DNA of 64,000 bases from Butyrivibrio sp. (GCA_015056565.1 SVGB01000003.1:1-64000); one strand, 5' to 3'; shown: positions 17,688 through 27,710, counted from the first letter of the stretch. Numbers and translations are program-made. The notes: generated by a model not told the origin, from the sequence alone.

Positions 17688-18527
17688 TTACTCCAGAAAT
17701 ACTGGCGGTTTTGCCCCCAGCATCTTTCTAAATCTCTTAAGCCTCTTAGCTTCCCACTCACGATGCTTATTAACACTTATCTCGCACTTTTTAAGCATCT
17801 CTTTAAATGCAGCTTCGTCTTCCATCCATGGATTTACTTCATACCTTGAAGTAAATATCCATGGAAGCATCCTCTCTACAAGAAAGGCTTCTGCCGGGAA
17901 ATTCACTTCTTTTCTGTATTCCATAAGAGTGTTGAGGTTCTTGTAAAAAGTCTTTGAATTTTTCAGGATCTGTGCCTTATTAACGATGTAGCATCCACCG
18001 GGACTAAACATACACTCCCTTGGAATAACAGGATCCTTATAGACAAATCTGTAAAAGTCATCCATATCATAGAAATATCTGTATGCATGGCTCTGGTTCA
18101 TATACCATGAACTATTGTGCTCGATATATCCGCCTTCTGATAACAGCGATGCTATGCTGCCCTCATCGCCGCCTTTTTTGTATCGCTCCCACATCTTCTG
18201 ATCCTGATACAAAAAGGTAAACCACTTGTTGTCGCAAACTCTTTCAAAGTATTCCCTTGAAACATGTCTTCCAATGATGTTCCCTTTTAAAAGAGCTATC
18301 CATTCAGGTAGTTCATCATAATGATCAATGAAATAATGAAAATAGCTTGTAAGATTATGTCCTGTGTTTTCAGTATCCACAAACTTGTAGCCGGAGGCCT
18401 TAAGCTCTTCTTTTGTCTTGCCATCATCAGAACAGTCAATAATGAGATAGTCGCTGCAAAGCTCTATCAGTTCCTTGGGAACAGTATTGTAATTGTGGAT
18501 CAAAAAGAAAGTTTCCGTCTTTTTCAT
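17688..18527 (-). CDS. DUF3431-like putative glycosyltransferase
   Basis: A 279-residue soluble protein. TENTGHNLTSYFHYFIDHYDELPEW near residues 50-75, a central LLKGNIIGRH segment and SPGGCYIVNKAQILKNSKTFY near 175-195 follow the DUF3431 pattern seen in polysaccharide clusters and fungi. Such proteins are thought to be GT-A-like transferases, but activity is not established for this branch. It starts one base after the ABC exporter stop and ends six bases before the divergent GT11-like start. Confidence 0.6.
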   Translation of the reverse strand: MKKTETFFLIHNYNTVPKELIELCSDYLIIDCSDDGKTKEELKASGYKFVDTENTGHNLTSYFHYFIDHYDELPEWIALLKGNIIGRHVSREYFERVCDNKWFTFLYQDQKMWERYKKGGDEGSIASLLSEGGYIEHNSSWYMNQSHAYRYFYDMDDFYRFVYKDPVIPRECMFSPGGCYIVNKAQILKNSKTFYKNLNTLMEYRKEVNFPAEAFLVERMLPWIFTSRYEVNPWMEDEAAFKEMLKKCEISVNKHREWEAKRLKRFRKMLGAKPPVFLE

Positions 18528-18528
18528 A

Positions 18529-20307
18529 TCAGTGGATTATTGTCCTTCCTTCAAGAGATGCCTGACGAATTGTTCCATCTTTAACTTCATAGATCACGTC
18601 ACAGTTTTCAATGGTGTTAAGTCTGTGGGCGATTATGACCATAGTCTTTCTGCCATGGAAGCTGTTTATAGCCTCCATTACTGCAGCTTCGGTTTCATTG
18701 TCAAGAGCACTTGTAGCTTCATCAAATACAAGAATCTCCGGATTGTGATAAAGAGCTCTTGCAATACCGATCCTCTGTCTCTGTCCGCCAGAAAGTCTTA
18801 CACCTCTGTCACCGATCTTGGTATCAAGTCCCTCAGGAAGAGACCTTACAAAGTCTGCCAGCTGAGCTTCTTCCATAACCTCCCAGATCCTGTCATCATT
18901 GATCTGATCAAGGTCTATACCAAATGCAATATTCTCTCTTATGGTCTCATCCACAAGATAGATGGACTGCGGTATATATCCAATCTGGGCAAGCCAGGAT
19001 TCATAGTTACTGAATATGTTTGCACCGTCACAAAGGATTTCTCCGGATTTAACACGAAGAAGTCCTAAAAGGATATCAACGATGGTTGACTTACCAGCTC
19101 CAGATGGTCCCATAAGGCCTACTGACTGACCCTTTTTGATGGTCATGTTTGCGCCGTCAAATATCTTCACATCTGAATCTGGATATGCAAATACAATGTC
19201 CTTCATCAGGATCTCTTTTTCCAGGTGAAGAGCTGGCCCTGCTATGGCAGCTCTCTCTGCTCTCATTGCCTTGTCTGTCTTCATGGACTCTGTGAGATTT
19301 TCATACACAAACTCCAGGCTGTACTGGTTGTAGGCAATCTCAGCCAGGTAGGTGTTGATACGATTGACGGAAGGCATGATCCTCATGGCAGCCAGACCAA
19401 ATGCTGTTACCTGAGGAATCAGTTCTTTTATATCCCTGCCCTGAAGAATATAGACCATGATGTATAAAAGAACTACTGCCATAAATACTGTTTCTATCAA
19501 AAGCCTGGGAAGTGCGTTAAATACCGCATAGTTTCTGGCTACGATGGCCCCTGCTTTGCCAGACTCGTAGTAATTTCTGATAAAGAAATCCTGTCTGTTT
19601 AATACCTTTACATCTTTAAGACCATAAATTGCCTGAAGTCTCCACTTGGCAATCCTGGACTGGATCTTCTGATTCAGTTCTCCAATTTTGTTGAGCCTTG
19701 GTTTAAGGATCTTGGTAATGAACAGTGTAAGCATGAGCAGTACTACCATGATGAGAGTAGTCATCTGCCAGTTCACATACATAAGTACTGCACCAAGGAA
19801 AACTGATACAACAAGCTCAGTGGAAAGAGACAACAGCGCCATCATGAGAGTAAACGTCCTTGGTATATCTGAGTCTGTTATTCTAAAGACCGTTGGTATG
19901 TCTGCTCCAAGATAATCCTCGTAAGGCCTGTTCAAAAACTCCCTCATTACTCTGCTTATCATGTCATTTCTGGCTTTCAAAACAAAGGAGTTCTGCTTTC
20001 TGATCAGGAACAAAAGATACATGTTCTTAACAGCAAATATCACGATTATTGAGATGAGCATCACGCAGATAAGTTTCGTATCGTTGCTATCGAGCCCTGT
20101 TATACTAAGGAATTTTGATAAAAATTCGTACTTGGCTATATTTCTATGAAGGGCTTCAGGATTTAATATCACAGAAACAACAGGCAGGATCATGGATACT
20201 CCCAGTGTTTCAAATACGCCCCCAATCAGTATAAGGACAGCTAAAACTACAAGCTGTCCTTTTTGCTTTTTATCAAATATATAATTGATCCTTTTAAAAA
20301 GATTCAT
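18529..20307 (-). CDS. PglK-like ABC exporter (fused permease-ATPase)
   Basis: A 592-residue half-transporter that probably works as a homodimer. Six membrane spans fill residues about 15-310. The ATPase domain has Walker A (GPSGAGKST), the signature LSGGQRQR, Walker B (LVFDEATSALD) and the switch histidine (IIAHR). The layout, and the start IFDKKQKGQLVVLAVLILIGG, resemble PglK/WlaB, the flippase for undecaprenyl-linked oligosaccharides in Campylobacter; MsbA-like lipid export is the alternative. A close paralogue sits at 59.0-60.8 kb. It abuts a GT11 gene upstream with no spacing. Confidence 0.85.
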   Translation of the reverse strand: MNLFKRINYIFDKKQKGQLVVLAVLILIGGVFETLGVSMILPVVSVILNPEALHRNIAKYEFLSKFLSITGLDSNDTKLICVMLISIIVIFAVKNMYLLFLIRKQNSFVLKARNDMISRVMREFLNRPYEDYLGADIPTVFRITDSDIPRTFTLMMALLSLSTELVVSVFLGAVLMYVNWQMTTLIMVVLLMLTLFITKILKPRLNKIGELNQKIQSRIAKWRLQAIYGLKDVKVLNRQDFFIRNYYESGKAGAIVARNYAVFNALPRLLIETVFMAVVLLYIMVYILQGRDIKELIPQVTAFGLAAMRIMPSVNRINTYLAEIAYNQYSLEFVYENLTESMKTDKAMRAERAAIAGPALHLEKEILMKDIVFAYPDSDVKIFDGANMTIKKGQSVGLMGPSGAGKSTIVDILLGLLRVKSGEILCDGANIFSNYESWLAQIGYIPQSIYLVDETIRENIAFGIDLDQINDDRIWEVMEEAQLADFVRSLPEGLDTKIGDRGVRLSGGQRQRIGIARALYHNPEILVFDEATSALDNETEAAVMEAINSFHGRKTMVIIAHRLNTIENCDVIYEVKDGTIRQASLEGRTIIH

Positions 20308-21180
20308 TTAAATTGCCACCTTTGTCATGCGCTCAGTATAGATGTCATCCATATTTTTGTTGTTGATCCATTTGGATGGAGCGATGACCATCTTTTCCGG
20401 AGTATCTCCGATCCATGCTGACCACCAGCTAAATGAACTGTTGGCCATGATGTGATGCTTGCATCTGCTCATAAGGAGCATATCTGCAACATCTGTGAAT
20501 TCACCCTCCTGGAGTTCTACGTTAATGAAGTTATGACCCTTGAAGTGTTCCTTGCACCATTCCTTGTCGTCGGTAAAGATAAAGAATACTGCGTTAGGGT
20601 GCTTTTGCCTTACCATGCTGATCGCGTTCTTGTAGTATGTCTCAGAACACAGGTTATGGATCTTGATATGTTCTTCATCAAGATAATCTGTACGTCTTAC
20701 ATGAATACTAACAGACTCACAGCACTCGATCTGCTGAAGCGTGGTCCAGCTGACAGAGTCGTGCATTATCTCCTGGGGTCTTTTTGCAAAAGTCTCCTGC
20801 AGGTGATCAATGACTTCAGGTGATTTGAAGTACTTGTCTGACTGCCAGTAGCCTACAAGATATGCATCATCAACCTCTAGGATCTTAGGATCAAAGATAC
20901 CTTCTGTCTCATCTATCCTGTGGGTCCTTCGCCCTGTAAGCTTACGTCTTATACGGTTAAAAATATCCATTTTGGAATCAGTGATGTCCACCACCTCTTC
21001 AGGAGTTGCCTTCTCATACTCTATCCCAAAGCGGTCCAAAACCGGGATCCTGAGCTTATCATGTTCAAATCCCGTAACATCGTCAATTTTGACTTGTTTA
21101 CCTCTATGAAGTAATTCTCTGTAAAGAGCGTACTGGAACATCTGGTTTCCCAGCCCGCCCTTGAGCTGGATTATTATCAT
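20308..21180 (-). CDS. GT11 alpha-1,2-fucosyltransferase
   Basis: A 290-residue canonical family 11 enzyme expected to use GDP-L-fucose. It shows GGLGNQMFQYALYREL at 8-23, HVRRTDYL at 160-167 with all catalytic residues in place, and MANSSFSWWSAWIG near the C-terminus. The ATG follows a GGAGGGG site, and a possible internal promoter lies just upstream, so this gene may start a transcription unit that runs toward the flippase. Its motifs are closer to the family standard than those of the two other GT11 relatives here. Confidence 0.9.
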   Translation of the reverse strand: MIIIQLKGGLGNQMFQYALYRELLHRGKQVKIDDVTGFEHDKLRIPVLDRFGIEYEKATPEEVVDITDSKMDIFNRIRRKLTGRRTHRIDETEGIFDPKILEVDDAYLVGYWQSDKYFKSPEVIDHLQETFAKRPQEIMHDSVSWTTLQQIECCESVSIHVRRTDYLDEEHIKIHNLCSETYYKNAISMVRQKHPNAVFFIFTDDKEWCKEHFKGHNFINVELQEGEFTDVADMLLMSRCKHHIMANSSFSWWSAWIGDTPEKMVIAPSKWINNKNMDDIYTERMTKVAI

Positions 21181-21213
21181 ATCCCCTCCGAAAAAATAGC
21201 ATATACATATGAA

Positions 21214-21242
21214 ATTATACCATAAGTGCGCATCTCAGTCAT
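21214..21242 (-). promoter_or_regulatory. Possible internal promoter before the GT11-ABC genes
   Basis: On the minus strand, ATGACT (21242-21237), a 17-base spacer and TATAAT (21219-21214) precede the GGAGGGG site of the GT11 gene. The -10 is perfect and the -35 weak. The 54-base gap is larger than most gaps in this run. Confidence 0.4.
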
Positions 21243-22335
21243 CTTCGCCAGCCTGCTCATAGTATATGCCATTTGCGACGTTATCATCTATGGTCTTAAG
21301 GCCATCTTCATATTCTTTCAGCCACTTATCATAGGCCTTATCCCAAGAGCTGTACTTTGAGTCAGACCTGTGATCTGTGGTGAAGGCTATGCCCTTTTCC
21401 CTGTAATTCGTGATCAGATAATTTTCAAGGAAAGTGGTGACCTTTTCTGCCCCTGCTACATTGGTGTGAGTTCCGTAGTCTCTTATGTCTCTTGAAAAAT
21501 CCAGCCCCATCTCATCTATATGCCTGTTCATATCAAGGAAGTCATAACCTCTTTTTGTGATGATATCAGCCATATAGTTAAAGCGTCTCTGTTCATGATC
21601 CTTCACCGCATATGGGGTTACAACAAAAAGTGCACTTATATTATTCTCATCAAGATAATCCAGAAGGTCCATCAGATATTCTTCCTGCTCCAATGGTATT
21701 GGCTCCTTATCATCCTCTGACAGGATAACTGATGCATCACAAGGTCCAACCTCGGTCTCCACAAGGCTTCCCTTAAGGTCTTCTGGATAGCAGTAGAACG
21801 CAGTCCTCAGCTGGCTCCACAAAAACAGGGTCTTCCAGTTTGAATGATATTTGAAAATATCGAAATAGTAATTTATCCTGTCAGCCTTATCATCAACCAT
21901 TGCGTTAATGGTCTTGAACCTGTTTATCGAGTACTTCATGTTGTCTGTAACTTCCCTTGTATGGGCCATGTTACCAAGAAGGTCCTCATCTGCAGCCGCC
22001 CACATCCTCATCTCAAAGATGAAAAGATCAGGCTTCTGGCTCTTTAGAGCCTCCTGCACAAGATATTTAGTTGCCACTGGTCTTTGCATGTTGGAAGACA
22101 TCGGATAAACTGTGATCCCGGTCTCTCCATATATCTTGGGAGTAGCAACGCAGGAAGGAAGCGGGCTTGATCCAATAAACACTGCGTCCAATGTGTTGTT
22201 CTTTTCCGCATAAAAACCTACAAACCTGTCCTTAACATCTCCGTTGGTACGCAAGATATAGGTAAGGTGAAGTCCCAAAAACAGCACCAGCACTATGAAG
22301 ATGATTGAAGTAATTATCTGTTTTCTGTTCATCAA
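21235..22335 (-). CDS. SGNH-like membrane-anchored partner of the MBOAT acyltransferase
   Basis: A 366-residue protein with one N-terminal membrane anchor (residues 8-27) and a large extracytoplasmic domain. VFIGSSPLPSCV at 52-63 resembles block I of SGNH/GDSL-like proteins with Ser in place, and RDYGTHTNVAGAEKV near 288-302 provides the late histidine. Such proteins accompany MBOAT enzymes (AlgX/AlgJ, DltD-like), where they complete O-acyl transfer to a polysaccharide. It overlaps the MBOAT gene by four bases (ATGA), supporting the pairing. Hydrolase activity or the acyl group cannot be read from the sequence. Confidence 0.72.
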   Translation of the reverse strand: MMNRKQIITSIIFIVLVLFLGLHLTYILRTNGDVKDRFVGFYAEKNNTLDAVFIGSSPLPSCVATPKIYGETGITVYPMSSNMQRPVATKYLVQEALKSQKPDLFIFEMRMWAAADEDLLGNMAHTREVTDNMKYSINRFKTINAMVDDKADRINYYFDIFKYHSNWKTLFLWSQLRTAFYCYPEDLKGSLVETEVGPCDASVILSEDDKEPIPLEQEEYLMDLLDYLDENNISALFVVTPYAVKDHEQRRFNYMADIITKRGYDFLDMNRHIDEMGLDFSRDIRDYGTHTNVAGAEKVTTFLENYLITNYREKGIAFTTDHRSDSKYSSWDKAYDKWLKEYEDGLKTIDDNVANGIYYEQAGEDD

Positions 22336-23879
22336 AAGTCCTTATAAATAAATTCAGCCGCACTATAGCCTGGACCATATTCAGCCAGCAATATGCAGTA
22401 GAACAAAAATGCTATTATCACTATCCATCTGATGGCAATTCCTTTGGATGCCAGATATTCCCTTATGTTTAAATAGCCCTTGAATCTTGACTCAGAAATA
22501 GTTCCATCAGCACATAATTCCATCCTGTACTGAATAGTGGAAACAACAGCAAGGATCATGAGAGAGACTACCAGAATCCCAATTTCCACAAAATCAAGTC
22601 CAAGATCAAGGATACTTCCGTCAACTAAGATCCAGGGATTAAATGTAGATATGCCCTCGCCCATCATCCTTAACGCATGGGGAACATTGTCTGCTCTAAA
22701 GAACAGATCTCCGATACAAACAAAGAAAAAGGTTCGGATTACACGAAATACATCTGCCCCCTTGCTCTTTAAATTCATATGCATCTTCTCTGCAAAGAGC
22801 CAGGTAAAAAACGGGAGTGTTATCTCCCCCAAAACGATGTATGCCCAGTGAAGAAGGCCTGATCCGATGACATACTTCATCTCACCGCCGTGCCACATAC
22901 CTACTGAGAACCACAGAATAAACATTGCGACGTAAGTGGTGTACTGCTTACCTTTCTTTTTACCGAGCTTACTCTTAAGCGCCTTGCCAAGTCCAGTGAT
23001 CATCTTAGTTCTAAGAAGCGGGTAAAAAACATTTTCTCTCATCCACACACCAAGTGTGATATGCCATCTGCGCCAGTATTCGCTGATGTTTTTTGCAAAA
23101 AAAGGAGTCCTGAAATTTTCAGGAAGCACTATTCCAAAGGTCTCAGAAATACCAATCACTATGTCCATACATCCGGAGAAGTTGGTGTAGAGCTGAAGTG
23201 CAAAGCACACTGTTCCAATCCAGATAAAGGTTCCAGGATATGCTGTGTCGTTGTTGTAGATTGTATTTACAATAACTGCAAGTCTCTCAGAAATAACCAA
23301 TTCCTTGAAAAATCCCCAGAGCATCCTCAAAAGACCAAAGGTAAGATTTTTGTAATCCAGCCTGTGTCTTTCAAAGAACTGATCTCCCATTTCCCTCACC
23401 TGGAATATGGGTCCCGATATCATAACAGGAAAGTACATGCCATAAAGAGCTGTCTTTAAAAAGCTCTTATTGGCAGAACTTAGGCCGTTGTAAACTTCAA
23501 TAAAGTATCCAAGAAGAATAAAGGTATAAAAAGACAGTCCCAACGGCGCCAATATAGCCCCATTGTGAATAAGCTTTGTGTACTTAAAAGCAATCAGTAT
23601 TCCAAGAAGAGTTACAAGCTCAAGGATCAGCAGTATCCGCCTTGTTCTCACGTTTTCTTCTTTTGTTTTTGAAAGGATCTTAAGGAGTCCCCATGTGATA
23701 AATGAAGATATTATGGGGTAGATCATCAGCACCTTGTTTCCGGATAACAGATAATAGGCCATACTCGCCAAAAGGAGTACGACCCACTGACCGCGCCCCT
23801 TTGTCAAAACAGGGAGCGCGTAATATATGATCAAAACCAGTGCAAAAAAGCACAAAAAGCTAAAGGATGTAACACTCAT
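22332..23879 (-). CDS. MBOAT-family O-acyltransferase (AlgI/DltB-like)
   Basis: A 515-residue polytopic membrane protein. LGLSFYTFILLGYFIEVY (about 113-130), ISEYWRRWHITLGVWMRENVF (about 265-285) and VGMWHGG with the invariant His at residue 330 identify the MBOAT family, which moves an acyl group across the membrane onto a polysaccharide or teichoic acid. Upstream genes encode an AsnB, a carrier protein and an FkbH-like enzyme, so the acyl donor may be a carrier-bound group rather than acetyl-CoA; that is inference. It overlaps the upstream asnB stop by one base and the SGNH-like gene by four. Confidence 0.88.
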   Translation of the reverse strand: MSVTSFSFLCFFALVLIIYYALPVLTKGRGQWVVLLLASMAYYLLSGNKVLMIYPIISSFITWGLLKILSKTKEENVRTRRILLILELVTLLGILIAFKYTKLIHNGAILAPLGLSFYTFILLGYFIEVYNGLSSANKSFLKTALYGMYFPVMISGPIFQVREMGDQFFERHRLDYKNLTFGLLRMLWGFFKELVISERLAVIVNTIYNNDTAYPGTFIWIGTVCFALQLYTNFSGCMDIVIGISETFGIVLPENFRTPFFAKNISEYWRRWHITLGVWMRENVFYPLLRTKMITGLGKALKSKLGKKKGKQYTTYVAMFILWFSVGMWHGGEMKYVIGSGLLHWAYIVLGEITLPFFTWLFAEKMHMNLKSKGADVFRVIRTFFFVCIGDLFFRADNVPHALRMMGEGISTFNPWILVDGSILDLGLDFVEIGILVVSLMILAVVSTIQYRMELCADGTISESRFKGYLNIREYLASKGIAIRWIVIIAFLFYCILLAEYGPGYSAAEFIYKDF

Positions 23880-25762
23880 TAAAACTCTTCCTCATACCAC
23901 TGCTGGAACATCAGAATGTACCATATCTGCACTCTGTAGATTCCCCTTGTAGTAAAGTCTGTCCATATCTTATGAACAACATCGGCATCAAGAATACCCT
24001 GCTGCCTTATCTTGTCTCTATCTAAAAGCCCCTCAGCCCACTGCCTTAAGTCGCTGTCAAGGAGCCATTTACTTATTGGAATAGAAAACCCTTTCTTTGG
24101 GCGTTCCATCATTTCTCTAGGCACATAACGGTATAATACATCTCTGAGTATCTTTTTGCCAGTCTTGTCATCCCTTAGATAGTTGATGGGAAGACTAAAA
24201 GCAAAGTCCACAACATCTTTATCAAGCATTGGAACTCTGGTCTCAAGAGATACCGCCATGGCTGTTCTGTCCACTTTAACAAGAATATCTTCCGGATGAT
24301 ATAATAGCATATCCATGAGCATGGCCTCGTGGTTGACCTCTCCAAGAAAATCCTTTGGAATATCCATGCACTTATATCTGGCAGCGCCGTCTTTAATCGC
24401 GATCTTTTTGATCAACGGATCCGTCTCATGTTCAAACTTGTGAAGTTCATAGGGAGATCCTGCTCCCATATATTTTGCCTTAAGATACTTTACCTCTTTT
24501 CGAGGATCTCCAGTTATATCACTTCCAATAGATAATAGCTGGGCGCTACTTATGGCTTTCCTGATGGGATAAGGGATCTTACTTATCTTATTCCATACTC
24601 TGCTGACAGATCTGTAGGAATTATATCCGCAAAAGAGCTCATCTCCGCCGTCACCTGAAAGAGATACAGTGACATGATCTCTTGTCATTTTGCTTACCAG
24701 ATATGTGGGGATCTGGGATGAATCCGCAAAGGGCTCACCAAACATAAACGGAAGTTTCGGGATCACCGCCTTAGCATCATCCTCTGTGATATACAGCTCC
24801 GTGTGGTCAGTCCCAAGGTGCCTGGCAATCTCTTTTGCATAAACAGCCTCATTGTACCTGTCATCATTCATACCGATAGTGAAGGTACGGACCTTGCCAG
24901 GAGCTATCTTCTGCATGAGGGATACGATAGTGGAGCTGTCAATTCCCGCAGAAAGGAATGCTCCAAGAGGAACATCTGCCACCATCTGACCTTTTATTGA
25001 CTCAGTAAGGAGCCTTTCAAGCTCAAGTGAAGCTTCCTCAAAGCTCCCCTTGAACCTGTCATGCTGCCCTCTGTAAGCAACATCCTTTAGAGAATAGTAT
25101 GTGGTCTGCACTGTCTCCAGGCTGTCAACATTAACAGTAAGGTACTTGCCGGGTTCTAATTTGTAGATGTCATTGTAGATTGAATATGGGGATGGAATAT
25201 AGCCATCCTCAAAGTATATATCCAGCACATCAGTATTTATGCCATTATCAAAGCCGTCAAGCACCCTGATGCAGCCTATGTCAGATGCAAATACGAAGGC
25301 CCCGTTTACTATTCCGTAGTATAAAGGTTTCTCGCCGATCCTGTCTCGAGCAAGGGTAACTGTTCTTTTCTCTTTATCATAAATAGCGAACCCAAACATT
25401 CCCTTGATCTTATCAAGAGCAACGTCTATTCCATACTTCTCAATTGCTTCAACTAGAACTTCAGTGTCGGAACTGCTGCGAAAAGAGATCTCTTTTTCAA
25501 GATCTTTTTTTAGCTCTGCAGCATTGTAAATCTCGCCGTTATACACCATTACATTTCTGCCTGATGCTGACACAAACGGCTGTGCACCGTTCTTAGAAAG
25601 ATCCACAATAGAAAGGCGCCTGTGACCAAGCGCCACTTGACAATCTTCACTTATATAAATGCCACCGTCGTCAGGGCCTCTGTGGAGCATTCTCTCATTC
25701 ATCTTCTGAATGTTACCCCGCAAGTCACCCTTAAACTTCAAAAGTCCTGCGATTCCGCACAT
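23879..25762 (-). CDS. Glutamine-dependent asparagine synthase-like amidotransferase (AsnB family), copy 1
   Basis: About 627 residues. Cys2 of MCGIAG is the glutaminase nucleophile, so the start is ATG 25762, not the TTG at 25906; AAAGGG lies seven bases upstream. RRLSIVDLS, NGEIYN and the ATP-pyrophosphatase loop LSAGIDSSTIV follow. AsnB proteins in O-antigen loci (for example Francisella WbtH, Pseudomonas WbpS) amidate uronic acids, and the TviB/TviC-like pair here supplies such a substrate. It shares a divergent upstream region with fkbH and a second AsnB lies 4 kb away. Ordinary asparagine synthesis cannot be excluded. Confidence 0.88.
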   Translation of the reverse strand: MCGIAGLLKFKGDLRGNIQKMNERMLHRGPDDGGIYISEDCQVALGHRRLSIVDLSKNGAQPFVSASGRNVMVYNGEIYNAAELKKDLEKEISFRSSSDTEVLVEAIEKYGIDVALDKIKGMFGFAIYDKEKRTVTLARDRIGEKPLYYGIVNGAFVFASDIGCIRVLDGFDNGINTDVLDIYFEDGYIPSPYSIYNDIYKLEPGKYLTVNVDSLETVQTTYYSLKDVAYRGQHDRFKGSFEEASLELERLLTESIKGQMVADVPLGAFLSAGIDSSTIVSLMQKIAPGKVRTFTIGMNDDRYNEAVYAKEIARHLGTDHTELYITEDDAKAVIPKLPFMFGEPFADSSQIPTYLVSKMTRDHVTVSLSGDGGDELFCGYNSYRSVSRVWNKISKIPYPIRKAISSAQLLSIGSDITGDPRKEVKYLKAKYMGAGSPYELHKFEHETDPLIKKIAIKDGAARYKCMDIPKDFLGEVNHEAMLMDMLLYHPEDILVKVDRTAMAVSLETRVPMLDKDVVDFAFSLPINYLRDDKTGKKILRDVLYRYVPREMMERPKKGFSIPISKWLLDSDLRQWAEGLLDRDKIRQQGILDADVVHKIWTDFTTRGIYRVQIWYILMFQQWYEEEF

Positions 25763-25805
25763 AATATCCCTTTCATGCCTCAAAATGCGGGCCCAATTCA
25801 TATGA

Positions 25806-25833
25806 ATTATATCATTTTCTATGGTATAAACAA
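25806..25833 (-). promoter_or_regulatory. SigmaA promoter for the asnB-MBOAT-SGNH genes
   Basis: On the minus strand, TTGTTT (25833-25828), a 16-base spacer and a perfect TATAAT (25811-25806) lie about 45 bases before the AsnB start. It is in the divergent gap shared with the plus-strand fkbH-like gene. Confidence 0.55.
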
Positions 25834-25905
25834 ACAAGAATGAAAATATGATATGATGGAACAGACTTAAGAATTCTTTAAAAACACTACATTTCGGAGA
25901 TAACA

Positions 25906-27699
25906 ATGAAAGAACTGGAATACCCTTTTGATAGTAACTACATAATGAAAAAAGCCCGCAGCATTAAGAAGGCTCTTTTATCAGATGGAAGTGATCGCAT
26001 CCACAAAAAGATCGCTGTTCTTGGAGGTTCCACCACCCACGATATAATAAAGGTGTTGGAGCTCTTTTTGTTAAACTATGGTATTGAGCCTGAGTTTTAT
26101 GAATCAGAGTATGGTCAGTACTGGCAAGATGCCATGTTCGGGCAGGAGCTTTCCCAGTTTGCTCCAGATATCATCTTTATCCACACCAGTAACCGCAATA
26201 TTACTGATTATCCCACCATGGACGACGATGCATCCTCTGTGGAAAGTAAGCTTGATAAGACCTATGAGCACTTTGAGACTATGTGGAAAAAGCTTATTGA
26301 CACCTACCACTGCCCCATCATCCAGAACAATTTCGAAGCGCCTTTCTACAGGCTCATGGGAAACAGAGACTTCTTTGATATTCATGGAAGACTTTCATTT
26401 ATAAACAGATTAAATGAGAGATTTGCTCAGTTTGCAAGGAAAGCAGCTGATGATTCAGTCAGCTTTTTTATCAACGATATAAACTACCTTTCAAGCTGCT
26501 ACGGCCTTGATGAGTGGTCAGATCCACTTACCTGGCACATGTACAAGTATGCCCTTTGCATCCCTGCAATTCCCTCACTTAGCTTTAACGTTGCCAACAT
26601 TATCAAGTCCATATATGGCAAAAACAAAAAGGGGCTAGTCCTTGATCTTGATAACACATTGTGGGGCGGAGTTGTTGGTGATGACGGAGTTGACGGGATC
26701 GAGATCGGTCAGGAAACAAACCTTGGACAAGTATACTCAGAATTCCAGAGCTATGTGAAAATGCAAAAGGACATCGGTGTACTTCTTACAATCGATTCCA
26801 AAAACGAGGAAGAGAATGCCATGGCAGGTCTTTCACATCCGGACGGAATCCTTAAGCCCGATGACTTTGTGGCAATAAGAGCCAACTGGGAACCAAAGAG
26901 CGAGAACCTTAAGTCCATAGCAAAAGAGCTTAACATCCTTCCTGACTCACTGGTATTTGTGGATGACAATCCCGCAGAAAGAGCCATCATCGAGGGTCAG
27001 ATAAAGGGAGCTGCAGTTCCTGAAATAGACAGTCCTGAGCACTATATCAGGATCCTTGACCATTCAGGATTCTTTGAAGCAACTGCCGTTTCTGAAGATG
27101 ACAGAAAAAGAAACGAGATGTATATCGCCAACAAAAAGCGCACACAGGCAGAGGAAAGTTTTGCTGATTATGGTGAGTACCTCACTTCCCTTGAAATGGA
27201 AGCTGAGATATCTCCTTTTGAAAAGCTCTATATTCCTAGGATCGCGCAGCTAACCAACAAGAGCAATCAGTTCAACTTAACTACTAAGCGCTACAGTCCT
27301 GACGACATTGAAAGGGTGGCAGAGGATCCTGACCATATCACTCTCTATGGGCGCTTAAAGGATAAGTTTGGCGATAACGGTATAGTTTCTCTAATTGCTG
27401 GTAGCATAAAAGGCGATGAGCTCCACATTGACCTGTGGCTCATGAGCTGCCGCGTTCTTAAAAGAGATATGGAGTTTGCAATGATGGATGTCCTTCATGC
27501 AAAAGCCCTTGAAAAAGGTATCAAGACCATCTACGGCTACTACTATCCAACAGCCAAGAACAAGATGGTAAAAGATTTCTACACCCTGCAGGGCTTTGAA
27601 AAAATTGCAGAAGATGCTGATGGCAATGCCACCTACAAGTTTGAGATAACTACTGATTACAAGAACAAAAACAGTCATATCAAAGTAACAGTAAAGTAA
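25906..27699 (+). CDS. FkbH-like HAD-IIIC family protein (carrier-protein glyceroyl loading type)
   Basis: A 597-residue protein with the FkbH layout. An N-terminal SGNH-like region starts at AVLGGSTTHDI (37-47). The HAD domain has LDLDNTLWGG at 245-254 and FVDDNPAER near 345, both acid motifs intact. A GNAT-like C-terminal part begins near 475 (FGDNGIVSLIAG). FkbH proteins take the glyceryl group of 1,3-bisphosphoglycerate and load it on an acyl carrier protein. An ACP gene is 1.7 kb away and an MBOAT acyltransferase is on the other side, so a glyceroyl-ACP used for glycan acylation is a reasonable inference. It is the only plus-strand gene in the 59-kb run. GGAG precedes the ATG. Confidence 0.87.
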   Translation: MKELEYPFDSNYIMKKARSIKKALLSDGSDRIHKKIAVLGGSTTHDIIKVLELFLLNYGIEPEFYESEYGQYWQDAMFGQELSQFAPDIIFIHTSNRNITDYPTMDDDASSVESKLDKTYEHFETMWKKLIDTYHCPIIQNNFEAPFYRLMGNRDFFDIHGRLSFINRLNERFAQFARKAADDSVSFFINDINYLSSCYGLDEWSDPLTWHMYKYALCIPAIPSLSFNVANIIKSIYGKNKKGLVLDLDNTLWGGVVGDDGVDGIEIGQETNLGQVYSEFQSYVKMQKDIGVLLTIDSKNEEENAMAGLSHPDGILKPDDFVAIRANWEPKSENLKSIAKELNILPDSLVFVDDNPAERAIIEGQIKGAAVPEIDSPEHYIRILDHSGFFEATAVSEDDRKRNEMYIANKKRTQAEESFADYGEYLTSLEMEAEISPFEKLYIPRIAQLTNKSNQFNLTTKRYSPDDIERVAEDPDHITLYGRLKDKFGDNGIVSLIAGSIKGDELHIDLWLMSCRVLKRDMEFAMMDVLHAKALEKGIKTIYGYYYPTAKNKMVKDFYTLQGFEKIAEDADGNATYKFEITTDYKNKNSHIKVTVK

Positions 27700-27710
27700 T
27701 ATACATAAAG

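Noticed and set aside
26104-26385. Minus-strand ORF within the FkbH-like gene
   Set aside because: Would restore the common strand direction but has no motif or ribosome site and lies wholly within a well-supported gene.
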